Assembly: GCF_014641695.1 (NCBI RefSeq)
Contig: NZ_BMIF01000015.1
Coordinates: 28,259 to 92,258 of the forward strand
DNA length: 64,000 bases
Source of the DNA: Nitratireductor aestuarii
GTDB lineage: Bacteria > Pseudomonadota > Alphaproteobacteria > Rhizobiales > Rhizobiaceae
Reading direction: 5' to 3'
Shown here: one piece after another, positions 16,820-25,413 of the stretch
Layout of the letters: each line of letters begins with the position of its first letter
Position numbering within the stretch: position 1 is the stretch's first letter
The notes under the pieces: model-generated
What the model saw: the letters and a program-made list of their open reading frames with translations, nothing else
What the model was told of the DNA's origin: nothing
Databases searched by the model: none
Program-made: the position numbers and the translations under genes

Positions 16820-18115
16820 TTATTGGCGCGTTGAGCTGAGTGCCCAAAGCGCAAGAACCTTCGTCGCGGTGATGAAATCAGAGATTTCCATCGCTTCGTC
16901 CGGATTGTGGCTTCCATTCTGATTGCGCACCAGAAGCATTCCGGTAGGTAAGCCGAGCTTGGCGAACATTGCCGCATCGTGTCCCACGGTGGGGAAGACA
17001 TGCGTTTTCACACCGATTTGCGAGGCTGCATTGCGGGCGATCTCTGCAAGTTTGCTATCGAGCTGGATGCCTTCGGTACCCACACGGGTGCCGAAATCGA
17101 AGCCGACCCGGAATTCCCGCTCGATCGCTTCTGCCTCAGCCCGAATGCGTTTGTAGAGGCTCTCCATGACTTCGTTGCGCGTTCCGCCGATGTTGAAGCT
17201 GAAGCGAACGTCGCCCGGGACCTTCGTCATCGCATGCTGCTCGGGATCGGTAGTCACGATACCGAAGTTGATGATCAGATCGTCATTTCCACCTTCCTCA
17301 AGCAGCTCCGCCCAAAAGGCGTCAGCAGCGGTGATCAGCCGTGCAACCGCGGTCATGGCGTCCGACCTCAGATGTCGCGGGCTTGCCGCCGCATGGCCGT
17401 AGCGCCCTTTGCAGCTTGCGAACGGATGACGGATGTTGCCCCGGATCGCCGAAGCCACACCCACGGGAAGCTGCATGTCATCCAGCAGCGGCCCCTGTTC
17501 GATATGCAATTCCAGATAGGCCGAGAGATCCTCGACACGCAGGCGTCGTTCGCGAATTTCATCCGCGTTGGAAACTGCACCCAGTTCATGAAGATGCGTC
17601 CCCAGTGACTTACCCGTATCGAAGCGCTTGAGGCCATCCAGTTCGCCCTGATCAAGCAGACCCAGAGCGAGCTTGCTGCCGATGTAGGCGGTCCCGAACC
17701 ATGGGCTTTCCTCGCAGCGGAAGCCCAGCGTCTTCAGGTTTGTGGCTGGGCGTATGCCAGCACGTTTGCATGCTGCCTGCACCAGGACACCCGCCACCAC
17801 GCCTGCCAGCCCGTCGAAATTGCCCCCGACCGGAACCGAATCCAGATGCGAAGCCATCACAACGGTCTTGGCATCTGCATCGATCGTCAGATCGTAGTGG
17901 AAGTTGCCGACGTGATCGACGGAGACATCGAGACCTTCACTCCGGGCGAACCGCTCCAGAACCTCTCCGGCCATGGTTTCCTTGGGGCCGAAAGCAGCGC
18001 GTGTGGTGCCAACACCGTCGTAGGAGCCGGCGCCAATTTCCTCGAACAAGGCAGCTGCCTTGTCCGCAAGTGCGCTAATTTCTTTTATGATTGCTTCGTG
18101 TGTCATGGGTTCCAT
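16820..18115 (-). CDS. M20 N-carbamoyl amino acid hydrolase / allantoate amidohydrolase family
   Basis: A 431-residue M20 metallopeptidase-fold amidase. Metal ligands and motifs are visible: VVMASHLDSVPVGGNFDGLAGV (His and bridging Asp), FRCEESPWFGTAYIGS (catalytic Glu and ligand), YLELHIEQGPLLDD (His), dimer-domain GRYGHAAASPRHLRSDAM, and the C-terminal PTVGHDAAMFAKLGLPTGM. The family includes N-carbamoyl-L-amino acid hydrolases, beta-ureidopropionase of Agrobacterium and allantoate amidohydrolase. Start codon overlaps the upstream nitrilase gene (TAATG). In this operon the likely reaction is removal of the carbamoyl group from an N-carbamoyl-beta-amino acid, with CO2 and NH3 released; precise substrate unknown. 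Confidence 0.88.
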   Translation of the reverse strand: MEPMTHEAIIKEISALADKAAALFEEIGAGSYDGVGTTRAAFGPKETMAGEVLERFARSEGLDVSVDHVGNFHYDLTIDADAKTVVMASHLDSVPVGGNFDGLAGVVAGVLVQAACKRAGIRPATNLKTLGFRCEESPWFGTAYIGSKLALGLLDQGELDGLKRFDTGKSLGTHLHELGAVSNADEIRERRLRVEDLSAYLELHIEQGPLLDDMQLPVGVASAIRGNIRHPFASCKGRYGHAAASPRHLRSDAMTAVARLITAADAFWAELLEEGGNDDLIINFGIVTTDPEQHAMTKVPGDVRFSFNIGGTRNEVMESLYKRIRAEAEAIEREFRVGFDFGTRVGTEGIQLDSKLAEIARNAASQIGVKTHVFPTVGHDAAMFAKLGLPTGMLLVRNQNGSHNPDEAMEISDFITATKVLALWALSSTRQ

Positions 18116-18927
18116 TAAGCGTCGGTCTGGCGGGTAATTGCGCCGTAGAGTTCAGGCCGGCGATCCCGCCGGTTCGGATAGCTGATCCGAGCCTCTCGGA
18201 CGGCACTGCGATCAATGTCAGCTATGAGCAGGGCCTCGTTCTTCATATCGGCAGAGGCGAGCAGCTTGCCCGTTGGGTCTGAGATCATGCTGCCGCCCGG
18301 GAAATACCAGTCGCGCTCCTGACCAACCTTGTTGGCCGCGAGCAGGAAGCAGCCGTTCTCGAAAGCGCGGGTGCGAAGGATTTCCTGAAACATGTTCTGG
18401 CGTGAGGTTGCGTATGGTGCGATCAACAGCTCGGCACCATTTACCGCAAGGCAGCGTGCAGTTTCCGGGAAACCCATGTCGTAACAGATGCCAATTCCGA
18501 CGCACCAGTCAGAGAACTTGTAAGTGTCGAAGCGTGAGCCACTCCGGAAGTAAATCTTCTCCAGGCTCTTCACTGCTGCGGGGTGCACTTTCCGGTACTT
18601 GAAATGGATCTCGCCATCGGTACCCACGTGCATCGCAGTGTCGTAGCAGAGGCCTAGCTCTACCTCTTCATAGATCGTTGCGATCACCGCTATCCCGTTA
18701 CGAACCGCAGCTTCCCGAATGGCAGTCATCGTGAACCCTGTGTCCGTTTCTGCCCAGGCGTTATACTTAGGATCACGGTATTGAGCGAAGAATATGGTGT
18801 TAAAGAACTCCGGAAGAACGACGAGCTCTGCACCCTGCTGCGCCGCCTGTTGAATATAGTCGCATGCCTTCCGGACATTTGCGGCAATATCATCGCCGCT
18901 ATTCATCTGTACCGCTGCTACTCTCAT
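18115..18927 (-). CDS. Nitrilase-superfamily C-N hydrolase
   Basis: A 270-residue carbon-nitrogen hydrolase with the Glu-Lys-Cys triad: ELVVLPEFFNT, HFKYRKVHP and GIGICYDMGFPETARCLAV. Length and the RTRAFENGCFLLAANKVG segment suit N-carbamoylputrescine/N-carbamoyl-amino acid amidases or omega-amidase relatives. It overlaps its neighbours by one base (TAATG) on each side. Two unrelated amidases side by side suggest two successive amide hydrolyses, or alternative N-carbamoyl substrates. Confidence 0.88.
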   Translation of the reverse strand: MRVAAVQMNSGDDIAANVRKACDYIQQAAQQGAELVVLPEFFNTIFFAQYRDPKYNAWAETDTGFTMTAIREAAVRNGIAVIATIYEEVELGLCYDTAMHVGTDGEIHFKYRKVHPAAVKSLEKIYFRSGSRFDTYKFSDWCVGIGICYDMGFPETARCLAVNGAELLIAPYATSRQNMFQEILRTRAFENGCFLLAANKVGQERDWYFPGGSMISDPTGKLLASADMKNEALLIADIDRSAVREARISYPNRRDRRPELYGAITRQTDA

Positions 18928-20285
18928 TATAGACCTGCTGCTTTGCGTTCAGGTTTGACGAAGGTGCCACGATGACCTTCAGCGACTTTGCCTTCCGAGA
19001 AGATCAACTGACCGCGAAGGTAGGTAGCGGCGACATGTCCAGCGGTGCGACGCCCATGATAGGGGCTCCATTTTTCAGCCGAGACCATCCGTGAAGCATC
19101 GAAGATGCCGTCTCCCTTGCGCAGGATCGCGAAATCCGCGTCTGCTCCGACTCTGATGGATCCCTTGCGGCCTTCGAATGCGAAATGACGTGCCACGTTG
19201 ATACCGCAGACCTGGGCGATGATGGTGGGCGAGAGATCGCGCTGGACAAGCTCTGTGTAGAGGATCGGAAGAAGTGCCTCGAGACCAGGCACACCCGAAC
19301 TGTTCTTGAACATGTCGGGATCGCTCTTGCGGGATAGCGGCCAGGCGACATGGTCGGTCGAGATGATTTCAATTTCCCCTTCAGCCAGAGCCTCCCACAA
19401 AGCCAGCCGCTGTTCCTCCGAACGAAGCGGCGGCGTCTGCTTCATTGAGGACCCCTCCCGCACGACATCATCTTCATTGAAGATCAGGTATTGCAGGCAT
19501 GTCTCTGCACTGACGCGACCTCCCAGGGCGCGATAGCGGTCGATCATGTCAAAACCTTCGATGATCGAGCTATGCACGATATGAGTGCGGGCTCCTGTAC
19601 GAAGTCCAAGCTCCAGCACCTGCGCGTTGGCAACCATCTCTGCGATGGGGGGGCGGGTCAAGGCATGCGTTTCCGGGCCAGTCCGCCCCTCCGCAAGTAC
19701 TGCAGCGGTCAGGCTGGTGACGATCTCTTGGTCTTCGTTGTGAAACGCGATCGGGATGTCGAGCGGCGCAGCCTCGGTGAACACCTGATACATTTCACCC
19801 ATGGTCGAACGCGGAAAGCGCGTTGGATGATACTCGTAGGTGGACAGTTTGACGGCGCACGCACCAGCCTCGACGAGTTGCGTTATCGCGTTTGCGCGGC
19901 CGCCCTTCGGCGCAGTGACATAGAGCGCAACATCGACAAAGGCGTGTTCGCCAATGCGTTCGATCTTGGAACTGAAGGCATCCAGATTGTCGACCGGTAA
20001 AGGATTATCGAATGGCATATCGACTATCGTCGTCACACCGCCGGCGGCGGCAGCCCGTGTTGCGTCAGCGAGGCCTGCAACGCCGTCAATACTGCCCGCA
20101 TGAACCTGCGCATCGATGAGACCGGGGAAAATCAGATCGCCGGTGTAGTCATACACAGGCGCATCCCCTTCCGGGATCCCGCGCCCGATGGCTGCGATGG
20201 TTCCATCCTTTATGCCGATATATCCGTCCGTAACTATTTCATGGGTAAGGACGATGTCCCCCCGAAGTACCGCATTAAATGCCAT
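18927..20285 (-). CDS. Dihydropyrimidinase/hydantoinase/allantoinase-family cyclic amidohydrolase
   Basis: A 452-residue amidohydrolase-superfamily protein starting at ATG 20285 with GGGGAA upstream; it overlaps the preceding aminotransferase by 11 nt. Metal-centre residues: IFPGLIDAQVHAGS near residue 55, the carboxylated-Lys segment CAVKLSTYEYHP, FHNEDQEI and THIVHSSI (His ligands) and IISTDHVAWPLS (Asp). The first motif reads Gln-Val-His, where most family members have His-x-His, so one metal ligand is changed; I recall a subfamily with DAQVH, and the enzyme is probably still active. It most likely opens a dihydropyrimidine or hydantoin ring to an N-carbamoyl amino acid, passed on to the two amidases downstream. 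Confidence 0.87.
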   Translation of the reverse strand: MAFNAVLRGDIVLTHEIVTDGYIGIKDGTIAAIGRGIPEGDAPVYDYTGDLIFPGLIDAQVHAGSIDGVAGLADATRAAAAGGVTTIVDMPFDNPLPVDNLDAFSSKIERIGEHAFVDVALYVTAPKGGRANAITQLVEAGACAVKLSTYEYHPTRFPRSTMGEMYQVFTEAAPLDIPIAFHNEDQEIVTSLTAAVLAEGRTGPETHALTRPPIAEMVANAQVLELGLRTGARTHIVHSSIIEGFDMIDRYRALGGRVSAETCLQYLIFNEDDVVREGSSMKQTPPLRSEEQRLALWEALAEGEIEIISTDHVAWPLSRKSDPDMFKNSSGVPGLEALLPILYTELVQRDLSPTIIAQVCGINVARHFAFEGRKGSIRVGADADFAILRKGDGIFDASRMVSAEKWSPYHGRRTAGHVAATYLRGQLIFSEGKVAEGHRGTFVKPERKAAGL

Positions 20286-21669
20286 GGTCTGTTCCCCTTT
20301 TTTCACCATCGGCAGAAATACTTGGCGCAACGGCTTGCGGCGCAACCTGGTCCAGTGCTGCGAAAGACGCTTCCGCGAACACCTCTACAATCCTGTCGAT
20401 CTCCTCGTCTGAGACGATGAACGGAGGTGCAAGCAGCACGTGATCGCCTGTCTGACCGTCAAGGGTTCCGCCCATCGCGTAGACGAGAAGCCCCCTGTCC
20501 ATAGCCTCCCGCTTTATGAGCGCGTTGAGCTTCATTGTGTGCGGGAACGGCTCCTTGGTTGCAGCGTCTGCAACGAACTCGACAGCGAGAAACAGACCTT
20601 CTCCCCGGATGTCTCCGACATGGGGGGAGTTGCCGAGGCGTACGCGCAATCCATCCATGAGCCGTTTTCCGGCATCCCTGACGCGCGTGAGCATCTCGGG
20701 CGTGGAGATCTTGGACAGAACCACCTCAGCGGCTGCACAGGTGACGGGATGGGCCTGGTATGTATGGCCATGCATGAAGGAGCCCGTGCCGTTGAAGACG
20801 GGTTTCACCACGTCCTCTGCGAGCAGCATAGCAGCAATGGGCTGGTATCCGGAGGCAAGACCCTTGGCAATACAGACGATATCCGGGCGCACACCGACAT
20901 GCTCGAACGCGAACAGACTGCCGAGACGGCCCATACCGCACATGACTTCATCAAACACCAGGAGGACGCCGTAGCGATCACAGATCTCGCGGATACGAGG
21001 GAAATATGTAGCAGGCGCAGCGACAGCCCCTAGCGTGGCCCCGACCACCGGCTCTACGATGAAGGAAGCGACCGTTTCGCTCCCAAGCTCCAGAATCTTG
21101 GCTTCCAGCTGGTCGGCCATGCGGATGCCATAGGCATCAAGGCTCTCACCTTTTACCTGTCCCCGATAGGCGTAGCACGCATCGATGTGGTGCATATCGA
21201 GCAGTAGTGGGCTGTAGAGACCGCGGCGGAGCTTGTTGCCACCAGCCGATAGCGCGCCGAGTGTATTGCCATGATAGCTCTGCCATCTTCCGATGACGTG
21301 GCGGCGCTCCGGTTCACCCTTTTCAACGAAGTGCTGCCGCACAAACTTGATGGCAGCCTCTACAGCCTCAGATCCGCTCGATGTGAAGAAGACATGTGAG
21401 AACGGCTCACCAGCCTTTTCGACGAGCGACTGGGCGAGCCGCTCCGCGGGCTCGCTACTGAAGAACGAAGTGTGAGTATAGGACAAGCGAGACATCTGAT
21501 CGGCAACCGCTTGGGCGACTGCCGGGTCGTTGTGCCCAAGAGCAGAAACTGCTGCTCCAGAACAGGCATCGAGATATTCTTTGCCTTCACTATCAATCAA
21601 CCAGGCGCCACGGCCAGCCACAGCTACCGGCGCAGGCCGATTCATCTGTCTGTGCAGTACAAAGCTCAC
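20275..21669 (-). CDS. Class III aminotransferase (omega-amino acid type)
   Basis: A 464-residue PLP enzyme: AWLIDSEGKEYLDACSGAAVSALGH, FTSSGSEAVEAAIKF, WQSYHGNTLGALSAGG, LLVFDEVMCGMGRLG (PLP Asp) and IVCIAKGLASGYQPIAAML (Schiff-base Lys). The open frame runs on upstream to 22134, but that extra part is unrelated helicase-like sequence. I place the start at GTG 21669 because the family begins at SFVLHRQ and GGGGGA lies 5 nt before it. It is the first gene of the amidohydrolase operon. A role in moving the amino group from a beta- or omega-amino acid to pyruvate or 2-oxoglutarate is likely; it may complement the VpAT-like enzyme at 12450-13781. Confidence 0.87.
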   Translation of the reverse strand: MSFVLHRQMNRPAPVAVAGRGAWLIDSEGKEYLDACSGAAVSALGHNDPAVAQAVADQMSRLSYTHTSFFSSEPAERLAQSLVEKAGEPFSHVFFTSSGSEAVEAAIKFVRQHFVEKGEPERRHVIGRWQSYHGNTLGALSAGGNKLRRGLYSPLLLDMHHIDACYAYRGQVKGESLDAYGIRMADQLEAKILELGSETVASFIVEPVVGATLGAVAAPATYFPRIREICDRYGVLLVFDEVMCGMGRLGSLFAFEHVGVRPDIVCIAKGLASGYQPIAAMLLAEDVVKPVFNGTGSFMHGHTYQAHPVTCAAAEVVLSKISTPEMLTRVRDAGKRLMDGLRVRLGNSPHVGDIRGEGLFLAVEFVADAATKEPFPHTMKLNALIKREAMDRGLLVYAMGGTLDGQTGDHVLLAPPFIVSDEEIDRIVEVFAEASFAALDQVAPQAVAPSISADGEKRGTDHGI

Positions 21670-21731
21670 GAAATCCCCCAATTCCCTCTCTCGAAACCCA
21701 TTACGCCACATAAAATCCGAATATGCAACAA

Positions 21732-21744
21732 ATGAATCATTCAT
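21732..21744. promoter_or_regulatory. Perfect palindrome ATGAATCATTCAT upstream of the operon
   Basis: ATGAAT-C-ATTCAT is a perfect odd palindrome about 65 nt upstream of the GTG start of the first operon gene, in AT-rich sequence unlike its surroundings. RpiR-family proteins bind AT-rich inverted repeats, and the operon ends with an RpiR gene, so it is a candidate operator. Confidence 0.4.
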
Positions 21745-21894
21745 TCTTGTATGGAACATTCGTTTCATCCCGATCTCCCAGAAGCGCGCCGCGACCGTGA
21801 AACTCACTGGGTAAGCTCGTAGTCGGCGGCGGGATAATCGAGTTGATGGGATGGGATCGGCATACATTGGCTCCCCGATCGGGAAGCGGACTGC

Positions 21895-22134
21895 CGGTCC
21901 AGTTTGCTGCCCCAGCCTCACACGTGCCTTTCCGGTCGGGGCAAGCAGCAGGATATTGCGGCCGACGATCGTCTCTTGATCGAGAAAAATCTTCAGCAAC
22001 GTTGTTTTACCTGTCCCGGCTAGACCGGAAATCTTCAACTGCTCGATGATATCAAGCGCAATAAACTTCTCGTGCTGAGCGGCTTGCTCATGCGCGTCTT
22101 CCTCCACAGGAACGCCGAACGTGCCATTGACCAA
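21895..22134 (-). pseudogene. Internal fragment of a RecD/UvrD-like helicase
   Basis: The minus-strand frame holds ALDIIEQLKISGLAGTGKTTLLKIF (Walker A P-loop) followed by GRNILLLAPTGKARVRLGQQTG, a segment typical of RecD-like DNA helicases of defence or mobile loci. Nothing of the remaining helicase motifs is present: the match stops near 21895 and is joined to the promoter region of the aminotransferase. It reads in frame into the aminotransferase gene by chance. I take it as a recombination scar left next to the IS6 remnant. Confidence 0.55.
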
Positions 22135-22307
22135 GCTCGACGCATCGATGCTGGTTGGGGCTGTGGCCTTGAGCCGTGCTGGACATGAGAGGCGATGAGG
22201 TCGCGGGACTGATCATAGCGACCAAGCTGAGCAAAGAGCTCGCCTTCTCAGTCGAGAAGAGTAATCACACCATCGATGGTGACAGTCCGGCAAAGGGGCT
22301 GTCGCGG

Positions 22308-22775
22308 CCGTTGATCAGGACGGATAAAGCTGGACGAGATCGTCCAAAGCCGGCGCGACACTAAGGCGACCAAGCGTTTGCTGACCCGGCTGATGAAGGA
22401 GCATGGCTCGGTGCCCAAACGCATTATCACCGACAAGCTGCCCTCATACGGAGCAGCGCGACGCCAGGCTATGCCGAGGGTTGAGCACCGGGCTCACAAG
22501 GGCCTCAACAACCAGCCTGAGGATTCGGATCTCCCACTGTGGGAACGGGAGAGAATGATGCAGGGCCTTCGGTCGGTAGGGGGCCTGCAGCGGTTCACCT
22601 CCGTCTTCTCAGCTTGTAGACATCTGTTAGTGCCACCCAAACACAAGTCTGCGCTCGCCACCCGCCCGCACCGTCTGCAAACCATGGCGAAATGGAAAGC
22701 CGCAGCGGGCGTGCTCGCCTGAAAACCAGCCAAGCCTGACATATTGCGGCCTCTTTAGGTTAACGTGACATCACC
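22308..22775 (+). mobile_element. IS6-family insertion sequence, 5'-truncated and degenerate
   Basis: From CCGTTGATCAGGACGGA onward the sequence is a diverged copy of the intact element at 30255-31061: the transposase C-terminal part RIITDKLPSYGAARRQAMP and MMQGLRSVGGLQRFTSVFSA is recognisable, with changes such as NNQPEDSD for NNRAENSH that would remove the catalytic Glu context. The right terminal repeat GGTTAACGTGACATCACC (22758-22775) matches the intact copy's. The left half is missing. Orientation is the same as the intact copy, which allows the 8-kb segment between them to be seen as an IS6-bounded unit. Confidence 0.8.
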
Positions 22776-22879
22776 GTTCTCAGAGGCAATCAACACTTAG
22801 TCCACCGGTTGAAGCGCTCGGGCGCTGCGCAATGCATTTAGAGGCAACCTACACACTCCATTGCAAGCCCTTCGCAAAA

Positions 22880-23902
22880 CTATCGTGGCCATGCTGCTCT
22901 ATCGCAGCTTTGCGCGCCCTCCCACTCTGTTGCCCGCAGAACGTCTGCAAGCGCACCGCTCACATAAGCTTCCGCACCGGTGCGGTTGAGGTGGTCCGTG
23001 TCGTAGTAATTCTCATCGCCTTGCAGAAGACCCGTATGGTCGATCACGCAGATCCCCCTCGCTACCACGACCTGCCGGATCTGCTTCATTACGGCCTCGT
23101 GCGACTGCGGCAGCCGAGAAGTGTAGCGCGGCGGCGCCGGCATCAGAAGAATGGCAAATTCACTGCCCGCCTGCTGGGATGCATCCGCCATTTCTCCAAG
23201 CCGCTCTACATAACCTTCCATCAGTTCTACCGGAGCATCCGGAAAGAGGTAGGCGACGCGCTGGTCATCGATCCGATCATTGGCGCGATAGGTCCGGTCG
23301 AACTTGGTCAGCTCAGCCTCTGAGCGGTCCACACCCGGATTGAGGATCCGGTTCACCTTGTCGAAGCCCAACAAATAACCCGGCAGGTTCCGCCATGCGG
23401 CAGGCTCCGCGAGCATGGCCTCAATGATGGCGCCATCGAGCGGTGCGCGTGCGTAAAGATCGCTGTCATTCAGCCGCTCTTCATTCCACTGCCCGGATAG
23501 GAAGGCAAATGTATCGAGCGCGTAGACAATCGTGCGCGGATCGGTCTTGCGCAGCAATGCATCAAGCAACAAAGCATTGGGTACAACGCCGCCACCTTCA
23601 ATGGCAAGAACCATGACATCTCGCCCAGAACGCTCCTTAAGCAACGTGTCAATTCCTTCAAAGCCGAGAGGCATGGCGTGTGAAGCGCCAAGAATGACGA
23701 CGTCAGCTTCACCGGGCGCGGCCGTTGCGATCTGAAAGAACGGATTGCGTTCGCCTGTTGCGCGTACGCGCACCTCGGCGATTGCTAACAATGCAAGATA
23801 GAGTGCTAGGCCAATCAGGGTGAAGACCAGAGCAGTCTTCCAGAACGGCCGTGCTCTTTCGATTTCTGTCGCTGCCTCTGGCAATGCTGTATTGTAAGCC
23901 AT
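22880..23902 (-). CDS. SGNH/DltD-like membrane-anchored protein, partner of MBOAT
   Basis: A 340-residue protein with one N-terminal transmembrane segment (ALVFTLIGLALYLALLAIAE) and an exported SGNH-like domain: VVILGASHAMPLG supplies the nucleophile Ser block and YYDTDHLNRTGAE the Asp-x-x-His. Proteins of this plan (AlgJ/AlgX/DltD relatives) work with an MBOAT acyltransferase to move an acyl group onto an extracytoplasmic acceptor. The MBOAT gene is directly upstream (9-nt gap), supporting this. It is the last gene of the operon. Acceptor and acyl group are unknown. Confidence 0.75.
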   Translation of the reverse strand: MAYNTALPEAATEIERARPFWKTALVFTLIGLALYLALLAIAEVRVRATGERNPFFQIATAAPGEADVVILGASHAMPLGFEGIDTLLKERSGRDVMVLAIEGGGVVPNALLLDALLRKTDPRTIVYALDTFAFLSGQWNEERLNDSDLYARAPLDGAIIEAMLAEPAAWRNLPGYLLGFDKVNRILNPGVDRSEAELTKFDRTYRANDRIDDQRVAYLFPDAPVELMEGYVERLGEMADASQQAGSEFAILLMPAPPRYTSRLPQSHEAVMKQIRQVVVARGICVIDHTGLLQGDENYYDTDHLNRTGAEAYVSGALADVLRATEWEGAQSCDRAAWPR

Positions 23903-23911
23903 CGCGTCGCC

Positions 23912-25345
23912 TCAGAATTGCATGTAGACGAATTCGGCTGCGCCCCAATGTCCGGTCACCACGAGCAGCGCCAGACCGGTATAGTAGACGGACCAACGCG
24001 CTGCACGCGGCCAGGCTGGCAACCAGGTCTCGACCGGACGGCGTTCCTGCAGCCATTCCACCAGGCAAAGCGCAACGATCAAGCAAAGCGAATACCAGAA
24101 CGCAGGCGTGTAGTTGTACCCTGCAAGCAAGCTCGGCATCTGCGGCAGCGCACCCCAGATACGCTGGTATACGGCCAATGCCGTGGCAACATCCTCAGCC
24201 CGGAAGAACACCCACGTCACAAGGACCAGATGGAAGGTGAGCAGCACCGAAAGAACCGCAAAGAGACGCGCAGGCATCACCGCGGATATCTTCGTGATGA
24301 CCGGACGGCACGAAAGCCAGACAACCTGCCACAGGCCGTTGAGGAGACCCCAGATCAGGAAGGTCAGGGCCGCGCCATGCCAAAGGCCGCTGAGCCCGAA
24401 GACGATCATCAGGTTCAGATACTGCCGCAGCTTGCCCGCGCGGCTTCCGCCAAGCGGGATGTAGAGATAGTCGCGGAACCAGCGTGATAGCGAAATATGC
24501 CAGCGCGACGACCAGAACTCTCCGACATTTCGCGACATGTAGGGACGCAGGAAGTTTGCCCTGAACTGGAAGCCGAGAATGGCCGCCATGCCGATCGCCA
24601 TGTCGGAATAGCCGGAGAAGTCGCAGTAGATCTGAAAGGCGTAGAAATAGACGGCGATCAGAACTGTAACCGCCGATTGGAATGCCGGCATCGAAAAGCC
24701 GGCATCGACGAAGCTGACCAGCCCGTCGGCAATGACCACCTTCTTGATCAGCCCCCAGAGCAGGAACTGCAGCCCGAGCACCACCCGCGCTTCGGAAAAC
24801 GTACCCCCCGCCTTGAGTTGCGGCAGCAGATCCGGCGCCCGCTCTATCGGTCCGGCGATCAGCTTGGGAAAGAACGCAACGAAAAGCGCCAGATGGCCGA
24901 GATGCCGCTCCGCCTTCTGCGTTCCGCGCCAGACATCCACGATATAGCTTATGCAGGAGAACACATAGAAGGACAGACCAACAGGCAGCAGCCACTCCAT
25001 GCGTGGAAGCGCGAACGCTTCATTGGCGGCTACCACGGGGCGCAGCAACGGCTCGGCCGTTTCCAGCAGGAAGTCGGCATATTTGAACAGGATCAGCACC
25101 GCGAGTTGCGCAACGACGCCAAGCACCAGCCAGATCCTGCGGCGCTCTCGCTCGAGGGCTAACCCGACACCCCATGCCACCAGGGTCGTATAGGCAAGCA
25201 GCAGCAGGTAGAGCGGGTTGAAGGTCGAGTAGAGCCACACGCTGGCCAAAAGCAACATCCACCAGCGGTGGCGCTGCGGCAGCATGTAGTGAACCAGCGT
25301 GATCGCGCCGAAGAGCGCAAGGAAGTTCAGCGAATTGGGCAGCAT
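23912..25345 (-). CDS. MBOAT-family O-acyltransferase (AlgI/DltB-like)
   Basis: A 477-residue polytopic membrane protein. AlgI-like features: IALFVAFFPKLIAGPIERAPDLLPQ-type segment (FFPKLIAGPIERAPDLLPQL), YFYAFQIYCDFSGYSDMAIGMAAILGF, EFWSSRWHISLSRWFRDYLYIPLGG and the catalytic-His segment FGLSGLWHGAALTFLIWGLLNG. Such proteins pass an acyl group from the cytoplasmic face to an acceptor outside. Its operon neighbours are the SGNH protein downstream and the cytochrome/E1 genes upstream. Alginate genes are absent, so polymer acetylation is not shown. Confidence 0.88.
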   Translation of the reverse strand: MLPNSLNFLALFGAITLVHYMLPQRHRWWMLLLASVWLYSTFNPLYLLLLAYTTLVAWGVGLALERERRRIWLVLGVVAQLAVLILFKYADFLLETAEPLLRPVVAANEAFALPRMEWLLPVGLSFYVFSCISYIVDVWRGTQKAERHLGHLALFVAFFPKLIAGPIERAPDLLPQLKAGGTFSEARVVLGLQFLLWGLIKKVVIADGLVSFVDAGFSMPAFQSAVTVLIAVYFYAFQIYCDFSGYSDMAIGMAAILGFQFRANFLRPYMSRNVGEFWSSRWHISLSRWFRDYLYIPLGGSRAGKLRQYLNLMIVFGLSGLWHGAALTFLIWGLLNGLWQVVWLSCRPVITKISAVMPARLFAVLSVLLTFHLVLVTWVFFRAEDVATALAVYQRIWGALPQMPSLLAGYNYTPAFWYSLCLIVALCLVEWLQERRPVETWLPAWPRAARWSVYYTGLALLVVTGHWGAAEFVYMQF

Positions 25346-25413
25346 GTTCCCGCCAATGTGTCAGCTCTCTTCAAGTTGCCGGAACGGGATCGGACCGTCC
25401 CGGCGTCCCCACG

